From assembly GCA_033675265.1 (NCBI GenBank), contig JAUJYZ010001578.1:116001-180000 (forward strand): DNA of 64,000 nucleotides. The letters are read 5' to 3'. Both the position numbers and the translations under genes were made by a program. Under the pieces are notes generated by a model that saw only the letters and a list, made by a program, of their open reading frames with translations, searched no databases and was not told where the DNA came from. How positions within the stretch are numbered: position 1 is the first letter of the stretch; every line of letters begins with the position of its first letter. The DNA is from Actinostola sp. cb2023 (lineage: Eukaryota > Cnidaria > Anthozoa > Actiniaria > Actinostolidae). Shown here piece by piece: positions 32,516 through 42,673 of the stretch.

Positions 32516-33358
32516 TTAATCTTCTTCTGAGACTCTTCTGTAAAACTGTTGTAAGGATTCCTGAGAAATCAGTTCCTCCAGATAAGTCGCCGTTTGGTTC
32601 ACATCCAGGAGTTCCTCAATTTCTGTCGTTGTCATTTCTGTACGAGCCGTCGTGAATGCCCTCTCGATTGCTAAAGCCTCACTTCTTGTAGCGTTTAGAA
32701 TAGACGTTGCTTCATTATAGGACCGTCTGTTGAGCCAAAACATACAAACACTCACTCCCGATAGAACAGTGAATAATGTGAGCAGTGGCAAGTCATATAT
32801 ACCAGATGCCATGGACGAGTTATTCTTGATTGTCATAGCCAGACTTGTAGCGAAAACAGCGCCGGCCACGCAGAGGCAAACTTTGTTTCCTGCCTTTTCA
32901 CTTGTTGACATGAGTATCATTTCTTTGATCTTTTCACGGCATTCTTTCAGTAAATCTATAGCTTCCTCGAGCAACTTTTTAAGCCCTTTGGCCTCACCCT
33001 TGCTGTATAAGAGACGGAATTGCTGGCCTTTATCACCCTCTGCTTGTATTTTATTAAGGAGATGAAGAATTCCAGTACAAACGCTATCTTTAATGATTTC
33101 TTTAAAGTCTTTTTGTTCCATCTTAGCGGCCTCTAGCTGCCTCGATGCATCACTGTTGAATCGATACAAGACTGCAGCGACTGCAGCTAAATAAACCAAG
33201 GCCCCAATTTCTGCAGCGTTTTCTTGGATAATTCTTCCTCCTTCAGAGGCTACTCTTTGAAGAAACTCTCGTAGCGCTCTGAAATCTTCGTTTCCAAGAA
33301 GGTTAGCAGCAAAAGATGCCCCATCTTGCACAGTTTTTAACCATCCTGGGTTCTCCAT
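32516..33358 (-). CDS. Unrecognised 280-residue protein, paralogue 2 of a tandem pair
   Basis: No family recognised. Intronless frame from ATG (33358) to TAA. N-terminal amphipathic region (WLKTVQDGASFAANLLG), hydrophobic segment at about 51-65 (IGALVYLAAVAAVLY), a long charged helical region with LLYSK at 116-120 and KKLLEEAIDLLKECREKIKE, two hydrophobic segments at about 160-177 and 189-208, and a C-terminal helix with ATRSEALAIERAFTTARTE followed by TTEIEELL. Predicted: a small membrane protein with a helical cytosolic or extracellular stalk; topology unknown. It matches paralogue 1 in length, order and several motifs (LVY, LLYSK, AR-E-AE/IE-AR). Both are on the minus strand about 1.1 kb apart, consistent with an old tandem duplication. 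No signal peptide. Confidence 0.8.
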   Translation of the reverse strand: MENPGWLKTVQDGASFAANLLGNEDFRALREFLQRVASEGGRIIQENAAEIGALVYLAAVAAVLYRFNSDASRQLEAAKMEQKDFKEIIKDSVCTGILHLLNKIQAEGDKGQQFRLLYSKGEAKGLKKLLEEAIDLLKECREKIKEMILMSTSEKAGNKVCLCVAGAVFATSLAMTIKNNSSMASGIYDLPLLTLFTVLSGVSVCMFWLNRRSYNEATSILNATRSEALAIERAFTTARTEMTTTEIEELLDVNQTATYLEELISQESLQQFYRRVSEED

Positions 33359-33639
33359 ATTATCAGATCTAGTGACACATTTCTTCTCCGATCAACACTG
33401 AGCTACTACTTACTTCGGCAACGTGGCATAAACTAGTTGTAGGTCCACGTCAACCAATGACTGCCCCAGCTTTCTTACACGCACTTTACCAAATAAAGCT
33501 ATGTAGTTCATAGACATCATGCAATATAAATGAGGTAGGGTCTTTCCCAAGAACCGCTCTATTGTATTTTCAGTTTAATTTTCGTTCCATGGGCCTAATA
33601 TATGGTTGAGTTTATTTTGTTTAAGAAACTAGAGTAGAC
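33359..33639. promoter_or_regulatory. Presumed 5' flank of paralogue 2
   Basis: The minus strand carries ATTGG (CCAAT box, plus-strand CCAAT at about 33456) and a TTTATATTG stretch near 33525. These are weak promoter-type motifs only. Confidence 0.3.
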
Positions 33640-33694
33640 ATACCTCAATCCTCTCTTATCCTCCCACGAGGAAGGATAAGAGAGGATTGAGGTA
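33640..33694. repeat. Near-perfect 24-bp stem hairpin
   Basis: CATACCTCAATCCTCTCTTA then TCC pairs with its exact complement across a loop of about 8 bp (CCCACGAG). It is compact enough to form an RNA hairpin if transcribed, but the termini do not look like any MITE here. The sequence outside the stem is unrelated. Confidence 0.75.
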
Positions 33695-33856
33695 TGCCTG
33701 TGACAAACACCACTTATGCTCAAATCGAAGAGTTGAGTACTGATTCAAGAAACTATCGTGACCTGTGTCCACGATTTTTATATATATATTTTTTATAAAT
33801 TATCATTTGTAACTTTAATAACTTGAGCATAAACACAGATCAAACACGCAGTGATA

Positions 33857-34037
33857 TAGAGTCGTTTTCGAATAAGTGGGAAGTTGGTGTCATGCGGTGA
33901 CCATGCCATGTTCAAGCATTCTGATTGGTTGAGCAATGATTTTGCGCGCTGTGATTGGTTGAATAGGATGCCTTCGATTTCGTACCGTGACTGTAACTCC
34001 GAACAGTAGGTTTCCCACTCATACGAAAACGACTCTA
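33857..34037. mobile_element. TA-GAGTC MITE (GAGTCGTTTTCG ends)
   Basis: TAGAGTCGTTTTCG at the left and CGAAAACGACTCTA at the right, continuing inward with AGTGGGAA and TTCCCACT. TA flanks both ends. The interior includes two GATTGGTTGA motifs. Same end design as the TA-GAGTG families. Confidence 0.85.
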
Positions 34038-34056
34038 TTAGTCACATTCAATACGA

Positions 34057-34726
34057 TTAAGGTGACTCCAACATAATTGCGAGTGCATTTTGTGATTTTT
34101 TTAACTCGCCCGTATCGCGTCAAAAACACTCGGATATTTCTGCATTTAACACATGTAAAAACTCAAACATCTAGGCTTTTAAGGGTATATTCAATTTTTT
34201 ATTTTTCAGTCGCGTTTGCCGTTACGGGCCGATTTTCTAACAGTGGTTTTTCATAATATTGTCCTCCTGTTCGCTTAAAAATCGTACGATTTCTATGAAA
34301 CTTCATTCTTGATAAACAGATTGTCATAATTTTGTCTGCCGGGTTTAAAAAAAATATCTCGACTGCAAGTTGCGCGGCCTAAAAACTGACCATAAAAATA
34401 ATGCCGCGCAACTTGCAGTCGAGAGATTTTTTTAAAACCCGGCAGACAAAATTATGACAATCTGTTTATCAAGAATCTGAAGTTTCATAGAAATCGTACG
34501 ATTTTTAAGCGAACAGGAGGACAATATTATGAAAAACCACTGTTAGAAAATCGGCCCGTAACGGCAAACGCGACTGAAAAATAAAAAATTGAATATACCC
34601 TTAAAAGCCTAGATGTTTGAGTTTTTACATGTGTTAAATGCAGAAATATCCGAGTGTTTTTGACGCGATACGGGCGAGTTAAAAAAATCACAAAATGCAC
34701 TCGCAATTATGTTGGAGTCACCTTAA
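34057..34726. mobile_element. Foldback element with TTAA borders
   Basis: Arms of about 310 bp beginning TTAAGGTGACTCCAACATAA pair with the right end GTTGGAGTCACCTTAA. The hairpin continues to a short loop near 34390 (CTAAAAACTGACCATAAAAA). Pairing is near-perfect over the whole 670 bp. TTAA on both borders fits a piggyBac/Kolobok-type target, though it could be part of the repeat itself. Confidence 0.82.
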
Positions 34727-35510
34727 GTTGCGCTGTCTTAGGCGGAAACTGGGACCTTAAGCACCAGGACGACGACGTCGAGGACGACGAAAGTTCGAAT
34801 AAAGTGTTTTGTTGTTTATTCTTTTCATATTTGTTTCATTTTAAGTGTTTTCACGAAATTTGCGCCGCCTTTCATGAATGACATTGTCTATTTATCGTCC
34901 GGTTGATGACTGCATGAAAACAACTATCTGTACAAATAACGAACTGACGTTCTCGTTCTCTTTGCGTCGTCAAACATAGGCATTTCACGTAGATTTGCAC
35001 AGAACGCCTGAAGTTAATTTTAAGACCAAATCGAGCTCATTTCATACATTCCAACAAGAAATTTTGCAATTAACGCTATTGTTTCTCTGACGTCGTCGTC
35101 GTCCATTCCGTCTTCGATGCGTAAGGTCCCTATTGACAGCAACCGCAGTTATGAACTTCTGGTTAGTCCAGACGGGGGGAGACAGGGGAATAGTGAGGAC
35201 ATATGTATGTAATAGATACAATATGAGCGGCCGATCTGTATGGGATTTACAAACTCGAGCCGAACTGACTTATCGAATCCAACGACGTATAAGTGGATGT
35301 TTTACTGTAATTTGGATGATAGGAAACAGTTTGGCCAAGAAAATCCAAGTTAAAGTTGAATGCAAATGAGGACGATTCTGTATCCGATTTACAAATTAAA
35401 GTCTGCTACGCTTATGATTTCTATTGTATTTCCCTCATTGAATTATTCATGAATTTGATAAGGGATTTTAACGTTTTCCCCTGAAACTTTTAAGTGTCAT
35501 TGTCTGAGAA
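34727..35510. other. Intergenic with one arm of an 8.5-kb inverted pair
   Basis: 35114-35204 (TCGATGCGTAAGGTCCCTAT, TGACAGCAACCGCAGTTATG and on to GGACATATG) is repeated in inverse orientation at 43622-43709. The flanking GACGACGACGTCGAGGACGA (34768) and GACGTCGTCGTCGTCC (35089) blocks are themselves inverse to each other. No gene recognised. Confidence 0.6.
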
Positions 35511-37164
35511 AACCGGGCAGAGTTGAAAGATGGGGGTCGGCCGATTCCTTTCAAATTGCTATCATTTATTACCTATAGGAATAGATTAAGAATGGTCGTA
35601 TTTAAAGTTTGGTTCAGGCTTTTGCTCGAAAGTTGACCACCCCCCCCTTGTTTTGCATCAAAATCGCCCTGAAAGACGCTAAAATTTCGGGTCACTTTGG
35701 CGCTCTGTAAAACTCATATTACATGATTTTCTATGATACATTTAGTTTGGTTGTGATATTTAGCCTATGTAGAGCTGGGTTACATGCAATAATGGCAAAT
35801 TTTCGAAAAACATCTTATTTTCACTTCGAGTTAAAAGTTAGTTGTCGACGGCCTTCGGCGGTCGACTAAATTTAAGCCATTTTATGGAGGTTCGTTCTTA
35901 AAAGTGCGGCAGTTTATTTTCTTAATTTAGCCATTTTTAGCAAGTTTATTCTTTCCTTTCTTGATTTCCAAAAACTCTTACTCGGATATTTTCAACGACT
36001 TCGCGTGAGTAGCCTCCGACTCTTCAAGGTAGTCGGCTCTTTTCCCGTCAAATTTTGTTTGTTTATCATCAATAAGTCGGACTTGGTTCTTCGTATACTG
36101 TCTTTTTAACCGCAAGCCACTCTTTAGTGCTTTAAAAGACCTTAAAATCGTACAAGAACATGATAAAAGGTAAATAGCTTCGTTTCACACATACTAATTA
36201 AGTCAATAAACACTCAGTCAGTCAATTTCAGCAGATTGTGTGACAGAAGTGTTTGATCGCGATTTTGCCGGGAAAACAAGGGTTTCAAGCTCTCTCTATG
36301 TACAACATATTACAATCCAATCAAAAGAAATATATGTAATGCCTAGATATATTTATTCGGTAAATATACCATTATTAAACATTTGAGAGTTCGTCCGCAA
36401 ATCATCATTTAGAATCTGTATGTCAACAGCGACACTAAATGAATACTAATTACTTCATTGAACATGGTCACTCATCACTAATTTAAATTTAGCTGTATTC
36501 ACCGTTAAAGTAGCATTGGATTGCTGATACAATAGTATTGTAATATCTTGTAATCGAGTGAGTTAAAAATGATTTGATACAACAAATCAACAAACTAGTG
36601 TGTTCAGTTACAGACATAACTGGACTATAATGGTGAACTCTCACCAGCCAATCTCTCTACTGTCCAGTCGATGTCCAGTCTCATATTGCGTCAGTCCACG
36701 CACTGAGCCGGCCCCGTCCACACTAATCCGTTTTCGTTTGAAAACGCATACTTTTTTATCCGTTTTTAGCGATCGTCCACTAATAATAATAATATGTCGG
36801 TTCTTATATAGCGCATTCCACTGACAAACAATCAAATGAAAACATAGATGAAAACGGAGGTTTTCGAAAACGCTTTCAAAAGTGGAGACGTTTGAAAACG
36901 CCGCATGCAGGTCTCAGATCCAGGAAAAGATGTGACCGTTTCCCGAACCGGCAGTTTTTGTACCTTTTTATGAATAAATTAAACATTCAAGAGAGCTATA
37001 TATATATTACTCTTACTTTGAAAAAATTGACCGTTCTCCGGAAAACGGCGTAAACCGGTCTGGATCTGCGCCTGGATCTATATTTGGTGCAAAAACGGAG
37101 CTTTTCAGAAACGCTTACGTCACAACTGGCTATGCAAGCCGCAGTTACCAGCAGGAAAAGAAGG

Positions 37165-37475
37165 GTATCTCCACAGGGCCCCCTAATTCATCAATAATTT
37201 CACAAAAATGCTAGTAAAAGAATAAAAGTAATATATAGAGAAAAAGCTTTGTTTGATTAAAACTCAGCATAATGAACGTTTCCAGCTAAAATTACAAATG
37301 ATATTACATTATATTGTTTTTTTTTGTTTTTCTTTATCACGCGCGCGCGCGCGGTGTATCGCGGTGTACCACGCGCGCGCGTGACAAAGAAAAACAAAAA
37401 GCGATATAATTACTTTTATTCTTTTATTAGCATTTTTGTGAAATTATTGATTAATTAGGGGGCCCTGTGGTATCT
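37165..37475. mobile_element. CACAGG-family foldback with (CG)n centre
   Basis: Ends CCACAGGGCCCCCTAATT and AATTAGGGGGCCCTGTGG, flanked by TATCT on both sides (GTATCT if the terminal base is shared). Arms of about 120 bp continue through TTTCACAAAAATGCTAGTAA. The centre is CACGCGCGCGCGCGCGGTG, TATCGC, then CACGCGCGCGCGTG, an alternating CG block with Z-DNA potential. Confidence 0.85.
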
Positions 37476-37487
37476 GGCGCTATTGGA

Positions 37488-37582
37488 GCGTGCGTTGGGG
37501 GAGGAAAAGGGGTGGGGGAGGAGGGGGAGGGGGGGGGGGGAGGGGAAGGAGGAACGGTGGGCGGGGAAGGGGGAGGAGGGTG
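37488..37582 (+). repeat. G-rich tract with G-quadruplex potential
   Basis: Dense runs of G (a 10-G run inside) separated by single A or T, at least six runs of three or more G within 95 bp. It lies just outside the CACAGG foldback. A second similar tract is at 37874-37985. Confidence 0.85.
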
Positions 37583-37873
37583 TTTGGATAAAACTTCAAT
37601 CGATCTAGCATTACTGCTAATTTGGGACACGACTCTCAACACTCATTTCTTACTACATTCTCTATTATGTACTATACACCCAACGCTCATCTCACAAGTT
37701 CGTTTTTAATGAAGGAGGAAAACCGGAGTACCAGAAGAAAAACCCTCGAAACAAGGGAGAGAACGAACTGACAAACTCAACTCACATGAAGTGCCCGATT
37801 CGTGAATTGAACCAGGCACCACAGCGTTTCATGAGAGGCGAATGCTCTCACCACTCGGCCACCATTGCTCCCT

Positions 37874-37985
37874 AGAGGGGGGATGGGGAAAGGAGGAGGG
37901 GGAACGGGGGAGGTGGAAGGGGAAGCGGGACGGGGGAGGGGGGAGGGGGGAGGAAGGAGGGAGATGGGGTAGGGAGCAGGCGGGA
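37874..37985 (+). repeat. Second G-rich tract
   Basis: GGGGGATGGGGAAAGGAGGA, then many GGGGGAGG units over about 110 bp, on the same strand as the first tract. Open frames through it are Gly/Arg/Glu low complexity and not genes. Confidence 0.85.
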
Positions 37986-38451
37986 GACGTGCACGAGGAG
38001 TTTGAGAGGTGCACTACAGTCAAAGCCAGGCTATAGAAACTGCTATAAACTGCAGATGGTTTAACGCCTGTTCTTGACAATAACGGAAGCGCATAAATTA
38101 AAAATAAGGTACAGTACCAAAATCAACAAATTACGGCGTCGAAACCACCCCTCCCCTCCCCTCCACATTCTCCCATCCAGATAACCAAAACAGAAAATGA
38201 GAAAAGATAGCCGGAATAAAAATCATAATCGTTAACTGTTTATACCACATACAAGCAATTCATGTTTTAGAGTAATGTTCAGTGTTTTGTACATTTGAAA
38301 ATCAAAGGAATATATAAGTGTTCTTTAACGATAATAGTTTTTTCAGTTTTCACGCGTAATGAAATAATGGTTCAAATGACGTTTCGGCTGCACTGGTGGC
38401 AGCCTTCACGTGAAAACCGTGAAAACTATTATCGGTATGTCTAACTCACGC

Positions 38452-38869
38452 GAAACTGCACAGGCAGCCCAACCATTCCTTTTGAGGCTACTAAATAATT
38501 CAATGATATTTATATTTGCGTCTTTTTTTGTTGGGTTCCCTGTGGTAGAGAGCGCGCGCGTGCGATATATAATACGTAGATATGTTGGGTTCCCTGTGTT
38601 GAGTAACGCATAATGTTGGGATCCCTGTGTGTATCCCGCGCGTCCCGCAGTACATGTGTATATTGAGATATACACATTGCTGCGGGCGCGTCCCGCAAGA
38701 CGTACACAGGAATTCCAACATTATACATTTCTATACACAGGGAACCCAATATATAAATGCGCGCGCTCTACCACAGGAAACCCAACAAAAAAGACGCAAA
38801 TATCATTTTATTGAATTATTTACTTTATAGTAGCCTCAAAAGGAATGGTTGGGCTGCCTGTGGAAACTG
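38452..38869. mobile_element. CACAGG element with 7-bp TSD and concentric end motifs
   Basis: Element 38459-38862 has ends CACAGGCAGCCCAACCATTC and GAATGGTTGGGCTGCCTGTG, flanked by GAAACTG (38452-38458 and 38863-38869). Moving inward, further inverted pairs appear: GTTGGGTTCCCTGTGGTAGA with its complement, ATGTTGGGTTCCCTGTG with its complement, and ATGTTGGGATCCCTGTG with an altered complement. The end motif is thus repeated about four times concentrically. GCGCGCGC blocks lie by the second pair. Non-coding. Confidence 0.92.
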
Positions 38870-38984
38870 GCCTAAAAGTACCCATTTGTTTTTTCTTAGA
38901 AAACTAAGCTAATTAATGACTAGTAGATTAAAAAACTCACTTGACCCATGTTTGGGTATAGGGGTGTTGCTGAGGGTTTGAAAC

Positions 38985-39245
38985 CCTGGTCCTGTTTAGG
39001 ACAAAATATATATACTAAAATATCCACCCTGTCTAGGACAACACCCTCTATTTTATGACCCTATTTAGGACAAAGGACAAAATACTGTCTTCTGTCTGGC
39101 AGTTCTACTGATACAGTACACAAAAATTCATCACCGACGATAATCGTGCATTACCATACCCTGTTTATGACAGACTCACATAACATTATATACCCAGTCA
39201 AAAAACCGTTACCCTGTCCAGCGGCACGCCCCCGTATAGCCCAGA
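38985..39245. repeat. CCTGTTTAGGACA / CCCCCGTATAGCCCA interspersed repeat
   Basis: GGTCCTGTTTAGGACAAAAT, CCTATTTAGGACAAAGGACA, then ACCCTGTCCAGCGGCACGCC and CCCGTATAGCCCA. A second copy of the latter half is at 61120-61190 (CCCTGTCAAGCGGCACATCC). I associate this motif with cnidarian repeats, but cannot check that here. Confidence 0.6.
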
Positions 39246-39676
39246 CCCTACTAACAGAACTGCACCGTGAACTTTCAGATGAAAACGAACAAATGATCGA
39301 TATATCCATAGTGAAACACATGAGTTTCTCATACACACGAGACAATTGTAACAATTATTTATTTCAGGTAACCACTCAGTAACGTTCATTTGTACGACTG
39401 TGTAATCTTGAAATTAAAACACTAATAATAACAATTAATTGTCCTGAATTACTCTGTGATAAATCAAATACAAAATTTTGATTCCATTTTAATGATAATG
39501 AAGCAGATTATTTCACGGCAATGTTGTAAGAAATATCGATATTGTTGCAAAGTCATTGCATGAACATGTTCAATGAAGTAATTAGTATTCATTCAGTACG
39601 TGTTGCTGTTGACATACAGATTCTAAATGATGATTTGCGGACGAACTCTCAAATGTTTAATAATGGTATATTTACT

Positions 39677-39794
39677 GAATAAATCCATCTAGGCATTACA
39701 TATATTTCTTTTGATTGGATTGTAATATGTTGTATGAATAAATCCATCTAGGCATTACATATATTTCTTTTGATTGGATTGTAATATGTTGTAC
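39677..39794. repeat. 59-bp tandem duplication in the right arm
   Basis: GAATAAATCCATCTAGGCAT through TTGTAATATGTTGTA occurs twice in direct tandem. The left arm of the inverted structure has it once (36300-36360), so the duplication happened after the arms were formed. Confidence 0.9.
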
Positions 39795-40605
39795 ATAGAG
39801 AGAGCTTGAAACCCTTGTTTTCCCGGCAAAATCGCGATCAAACACTTCTGTCACACAATCTGCTGAAATTGACTGACTGAGTGTTTATTGACTTAATTAG
39901 TATGTGTGAAACGAAGCTATTTACCTTTTCTCATGTTCTTGTAAGATTTTAAGGTCTTTTAAAGCACTAAAGAGTGGCTTGCGGTTAAAAAGACAGTATT
40001 CGAAGAACCAAGTCCGATAAACAAACAAAATTTGACGGGAAAAGAGCCGACTACCTTGAAGAGTCGGAGGCTGCTCACGCGAAGTCGTTGAAAATATCCG
40101 AGTAAGAGTTTTTGGAAATCAAGAAAGGAAAGAATAAACTTGTTAAAAATGGCTAAATTAAGAAAATAAACTGCCGCACTTTTAAGAACGGACCTCCATA
40201 AAATGGCTTAAATTTAGTCGACCGCCGAAGGCCGTCGACAACTGACTTTTAACTCGAAGTGAAAATAAGATGTTTTTCGAAAATTTGCCATTATTGCATG
40301 TAACCCAGCTCTACATAGGCTAAATATCACAACCAAACTAAATGTATCATAGAAAATCATGTAATATGAGTTTTACAGAGCGCCAAAGTGACCCGAAATT
40401 TTAGCGTCTTTCAGGGCGATTTTGATGCAAAACAAGGGGGGGTGGTCAACTTTCGAGCAAAAGCCTGAACCAAACTTTAAATACGACCATTCTTAATCTA
40501 TTCCTATAGGTAATAAATGATAGCAATTTGAAAGGAATCGGCCGACCCCCATCTTTCAACTCTGCCCGGTTTTTGGTTTGAGGGTGCGCCTTATACGCGA
40601 GGAAA

Positions 40606-40847
40606 TACAGCTATTTCAAAATACATTGAATACTGAATACTGCATAATAAATAGTGTATTCCAAGACCGAAATGCATTCTGGGTCTTATGCAATATGATC
40701 TAAAGCAAAATAAATAATAATAATTTAGCTCCATATAGCGAGCAAATCGCTGTATATTTACTTTTTATTTCAAATTCATGAGACCCACAATGCCCTTTGG
40801 TCTTGGAATGCAGTAATCAGTATTCAACATTTTTTGAAATAGCTGTA
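40606..40847. mobile_element. MITE with CAGCTATTTC ends, TA target (diverged interior)
   Basis: TACAGCTATTTCAAAATACA at the left and TTTTTTGAAATAGCTGTA at the right, TA on both flanks. The interior of about 215 bp differs from the 11909 and 40932 copies but shares their termini, as expected for elements mobilised by the same source. Confidence 0.8.
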
Positions 40848-40931
40848 TATGACAATAACTCAATCGTAATGGGTTTAATTATGTTATGAACATTGTAACT
40901 TACAATACAATGCATGAAATAACACCTCGTG

Positions 40932-41210
40932 TACAGCTATTTCAAAAAAGGTTGGTGAAGATTTTGTTGCATCTTGCATCTTGCATTCCAAGCCCGAAAT
41001 GTATTGTGGATCCGTATATAAATAATGTCAGCATGCACATACAGAAGAAAATATGCTGGCTCCATATTGCGAAGACAAAGTTTGGGAAAATTCCCAGAGT
41101 TCACATTGTTGTGACCTTTCGCTGATTCTATTCACATCGCCCATAGTGCATTTCGGTATGCACTGCAAGATGCAACAAAACCTTTACCAACCTTTTTTGA
41201 AATAGCTGTA
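40932..41210. mobile_element. MITE with CAGCTATTTC ends, TA target (copy 2)
   Basis: Near-identical to 11909-12180 from end to end (TACAGCTATTTCAAAAAAGG at the left). The shared inner stretch includes ATGCACATACAGAAGAAAAT and GACCTTTCGCTGATTC. Only 85 bp from the related element 40606-40847. Confidence 0.88.
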
Positions 41211-42274
41211 TTGGAACAAGTCGTTATTTACAATATATTTTCTAGATACAAATATTATTCGATATTTTATATTCATATATTTTTAGCTTTATAGTTATTG
41301 TTGGAATTAAAAAAAGTTGGTACCCCTCAATATTTATTCTTTTTTTAAAAATATGCTTGTAAAAAAATATGCAAAGTGTGGGATCAATAAATTATTATTG
41401 TTGTTGTTGTTGTTGTTTTTGTTGTTGATAGAAAATATCTATGTACAAAAAACAATCACTTTAATTTATAGTCAGAAACGTACTAAGACTCTAGTCCGTC
41501 CCTTAATAACATCTTAATATCTCTATAAAACTAGCGGTTAAACTGGGACTATAATGTCCGTAAAAATTGAGTCAAGATGTAATTTTTAACATCTTAATAT
41601 ATTCTTGTTCTAATTCTTAAAAGTTCTTTAAAAAAAAAACAAGATATAGGAATGTTTAAAAGCTTGTCATTTTGAAAAGAAAAAAAAGAGACAAGAAAAA
41701 AAGGCGAAAGAAAAACCCGGTTTGTTGGAGAGTCGAACCCCAGGTCGCTGGCGTCGTGGTCCAGCGTATTTCCAGAGGACTACGTTAGTCAGTAAATTTC
41801 CATAACAATAACCGCGACACGATAGACTACTAAATTAACCCTCGAAATCAATCGGAAGTACAGATAGCTTGAAGTGGTAAGGGGCAGTCATTTAGGACTA
41901 GGATACGACTGTTCCCTCCCTCTTTGACTACTTCGCTGATTGTGTACTACCCGATAGCGCGGATGAGGCAGAAATCTTCGTCCTATACGTAATTAACATA
42001 CGGTGACTCGGCATAATGTCTGGGAGTATGGTCGATTTTTAGTGTTTTGAATAAAATGCAGCTAATTATCGCTGGTTCAAGTCACGGTCCCATAGACTTT
42101 TTTTGTCCAGTTTCTTTTTTTTTCTTCTTCGTTCTGTCAAATTTATTTTTTTATTTATTGATGTTCTTTTAAGTTCTGGGATTTTTTCGGTGAAGTTTAT
42201 TTTTAATTATTTAATTATTATTATTTTTAAATTAATTATTTTTTCTTTTAATTTCTGCTTTTTTTCGTTTATTC
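41211..42274. other. Intergenic, AT-rich, with a tRNA-like segment
   Basis: TTG triplet repeat at 41397-41424, poly(A)/(T)-rich stretches, and a minus-strand tRNA-like stretch (41725-41790). GCTGGTTCAAGTCACGGTCC at 42073 contains a B-box-like GGTTCAAGTC but no A box at the right distance. No protein gene recognised. Confidence 0.45.
41725..41790 (-). other. tRNA-derived (SINE-like) segment, weak
   Basis: Minus strand: TAGTCCTCTGG resembles an A box and GGTTCGACTCTCC fits a B box about 44 bp on, with an anticodon-arm-like CGCTGG and CCAGCG pair between. The T stem and acceptor stem do not pair, so a functional tRNA is unlikely. Probably a SINE head or relic. Confidence 0.3.
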
Positions 42275-42673
42275 AATTAGCCATTACCTAAACGAGCAGG
42301 GGACTGGGAACGAGTTTATTATAATTAATGTAATTGCGCAATTAAGTTTATGACATGAAACAACATGTTGAAATTAGTATCTGTGCAAAGTGTGATGTGA
42401 TTTAATTAAGCGAATTCTGTCGGAATTATAAACTTTTGAAATTGTGTTGTCCAGCCAAACTTTTACAGTGAATGTATGGTTTGGCTGGACAACGTCAAAA
42501 ATTTACAGAGTTTGTATGGGAAAATAGACATCTTTGATGCCCTCTAGCATCGTCAATATTAAACCGAAGTTCACCAAACTTTCCAGACTAGCTAGTCACT
42601 TTTGCTAGTTTCTTATTGAATTAGTTTTACGGACTTGGTCCCAGTCCCCTGCTCGTTTAGGTAATGGCTAATT
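42275..42673. mobile_element. TIR element AATTAGCCATTACC, copy 1
   Basis: Ends AATTAGCCATTACCTAAACG and CGTTTAGGTAATGGCTAATT, continuing as AGCAGGGGACTGGGA and its complement (about 37 bp). The interior of about 330 bp includes the hairpin GTCCAGCCAAAC/GTTTGGCTGGAC. It matches 46209-46622. Confidence 0.9.

Larger units (their letters stand above)
35511..40572. mobile_element. 5-kb structure with about 1-kb inverted arms
   Basis: The left arm 35511-36466 starts AAAACCGGGCAGAGTTGAAA. The right arm 39565-40572 ends in TTTCAACTCTGCCCGGTTTT. The arms match almost base for base, apart from small indels and one 59-bp duplication in the right arm. The spacer of about 3.1 kb holds GTTTTCGTTTGAAAACGC-type repeats (about 36710-36960, interrupted by a TATAGCGCATT repeat end at 36781), two CACAGG elements and two G-rich tracts. 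No transposase. No clear target duplication was found at the outer ends. Confidence 0.8.

Noticed and set aside
39250..39367. Possible exon ending TTATTTATTTCAG|GTAACC
   Set aside because: The open frame begins in an interspersed repeat and no clear acceptor precedes it at normal distance. Insufficient support.
42063..42100. B-box-like GGTTCAAGTC followed by a T run, possible Pol III gene
   Set aside because: No A box at the right distance and no stem structure.
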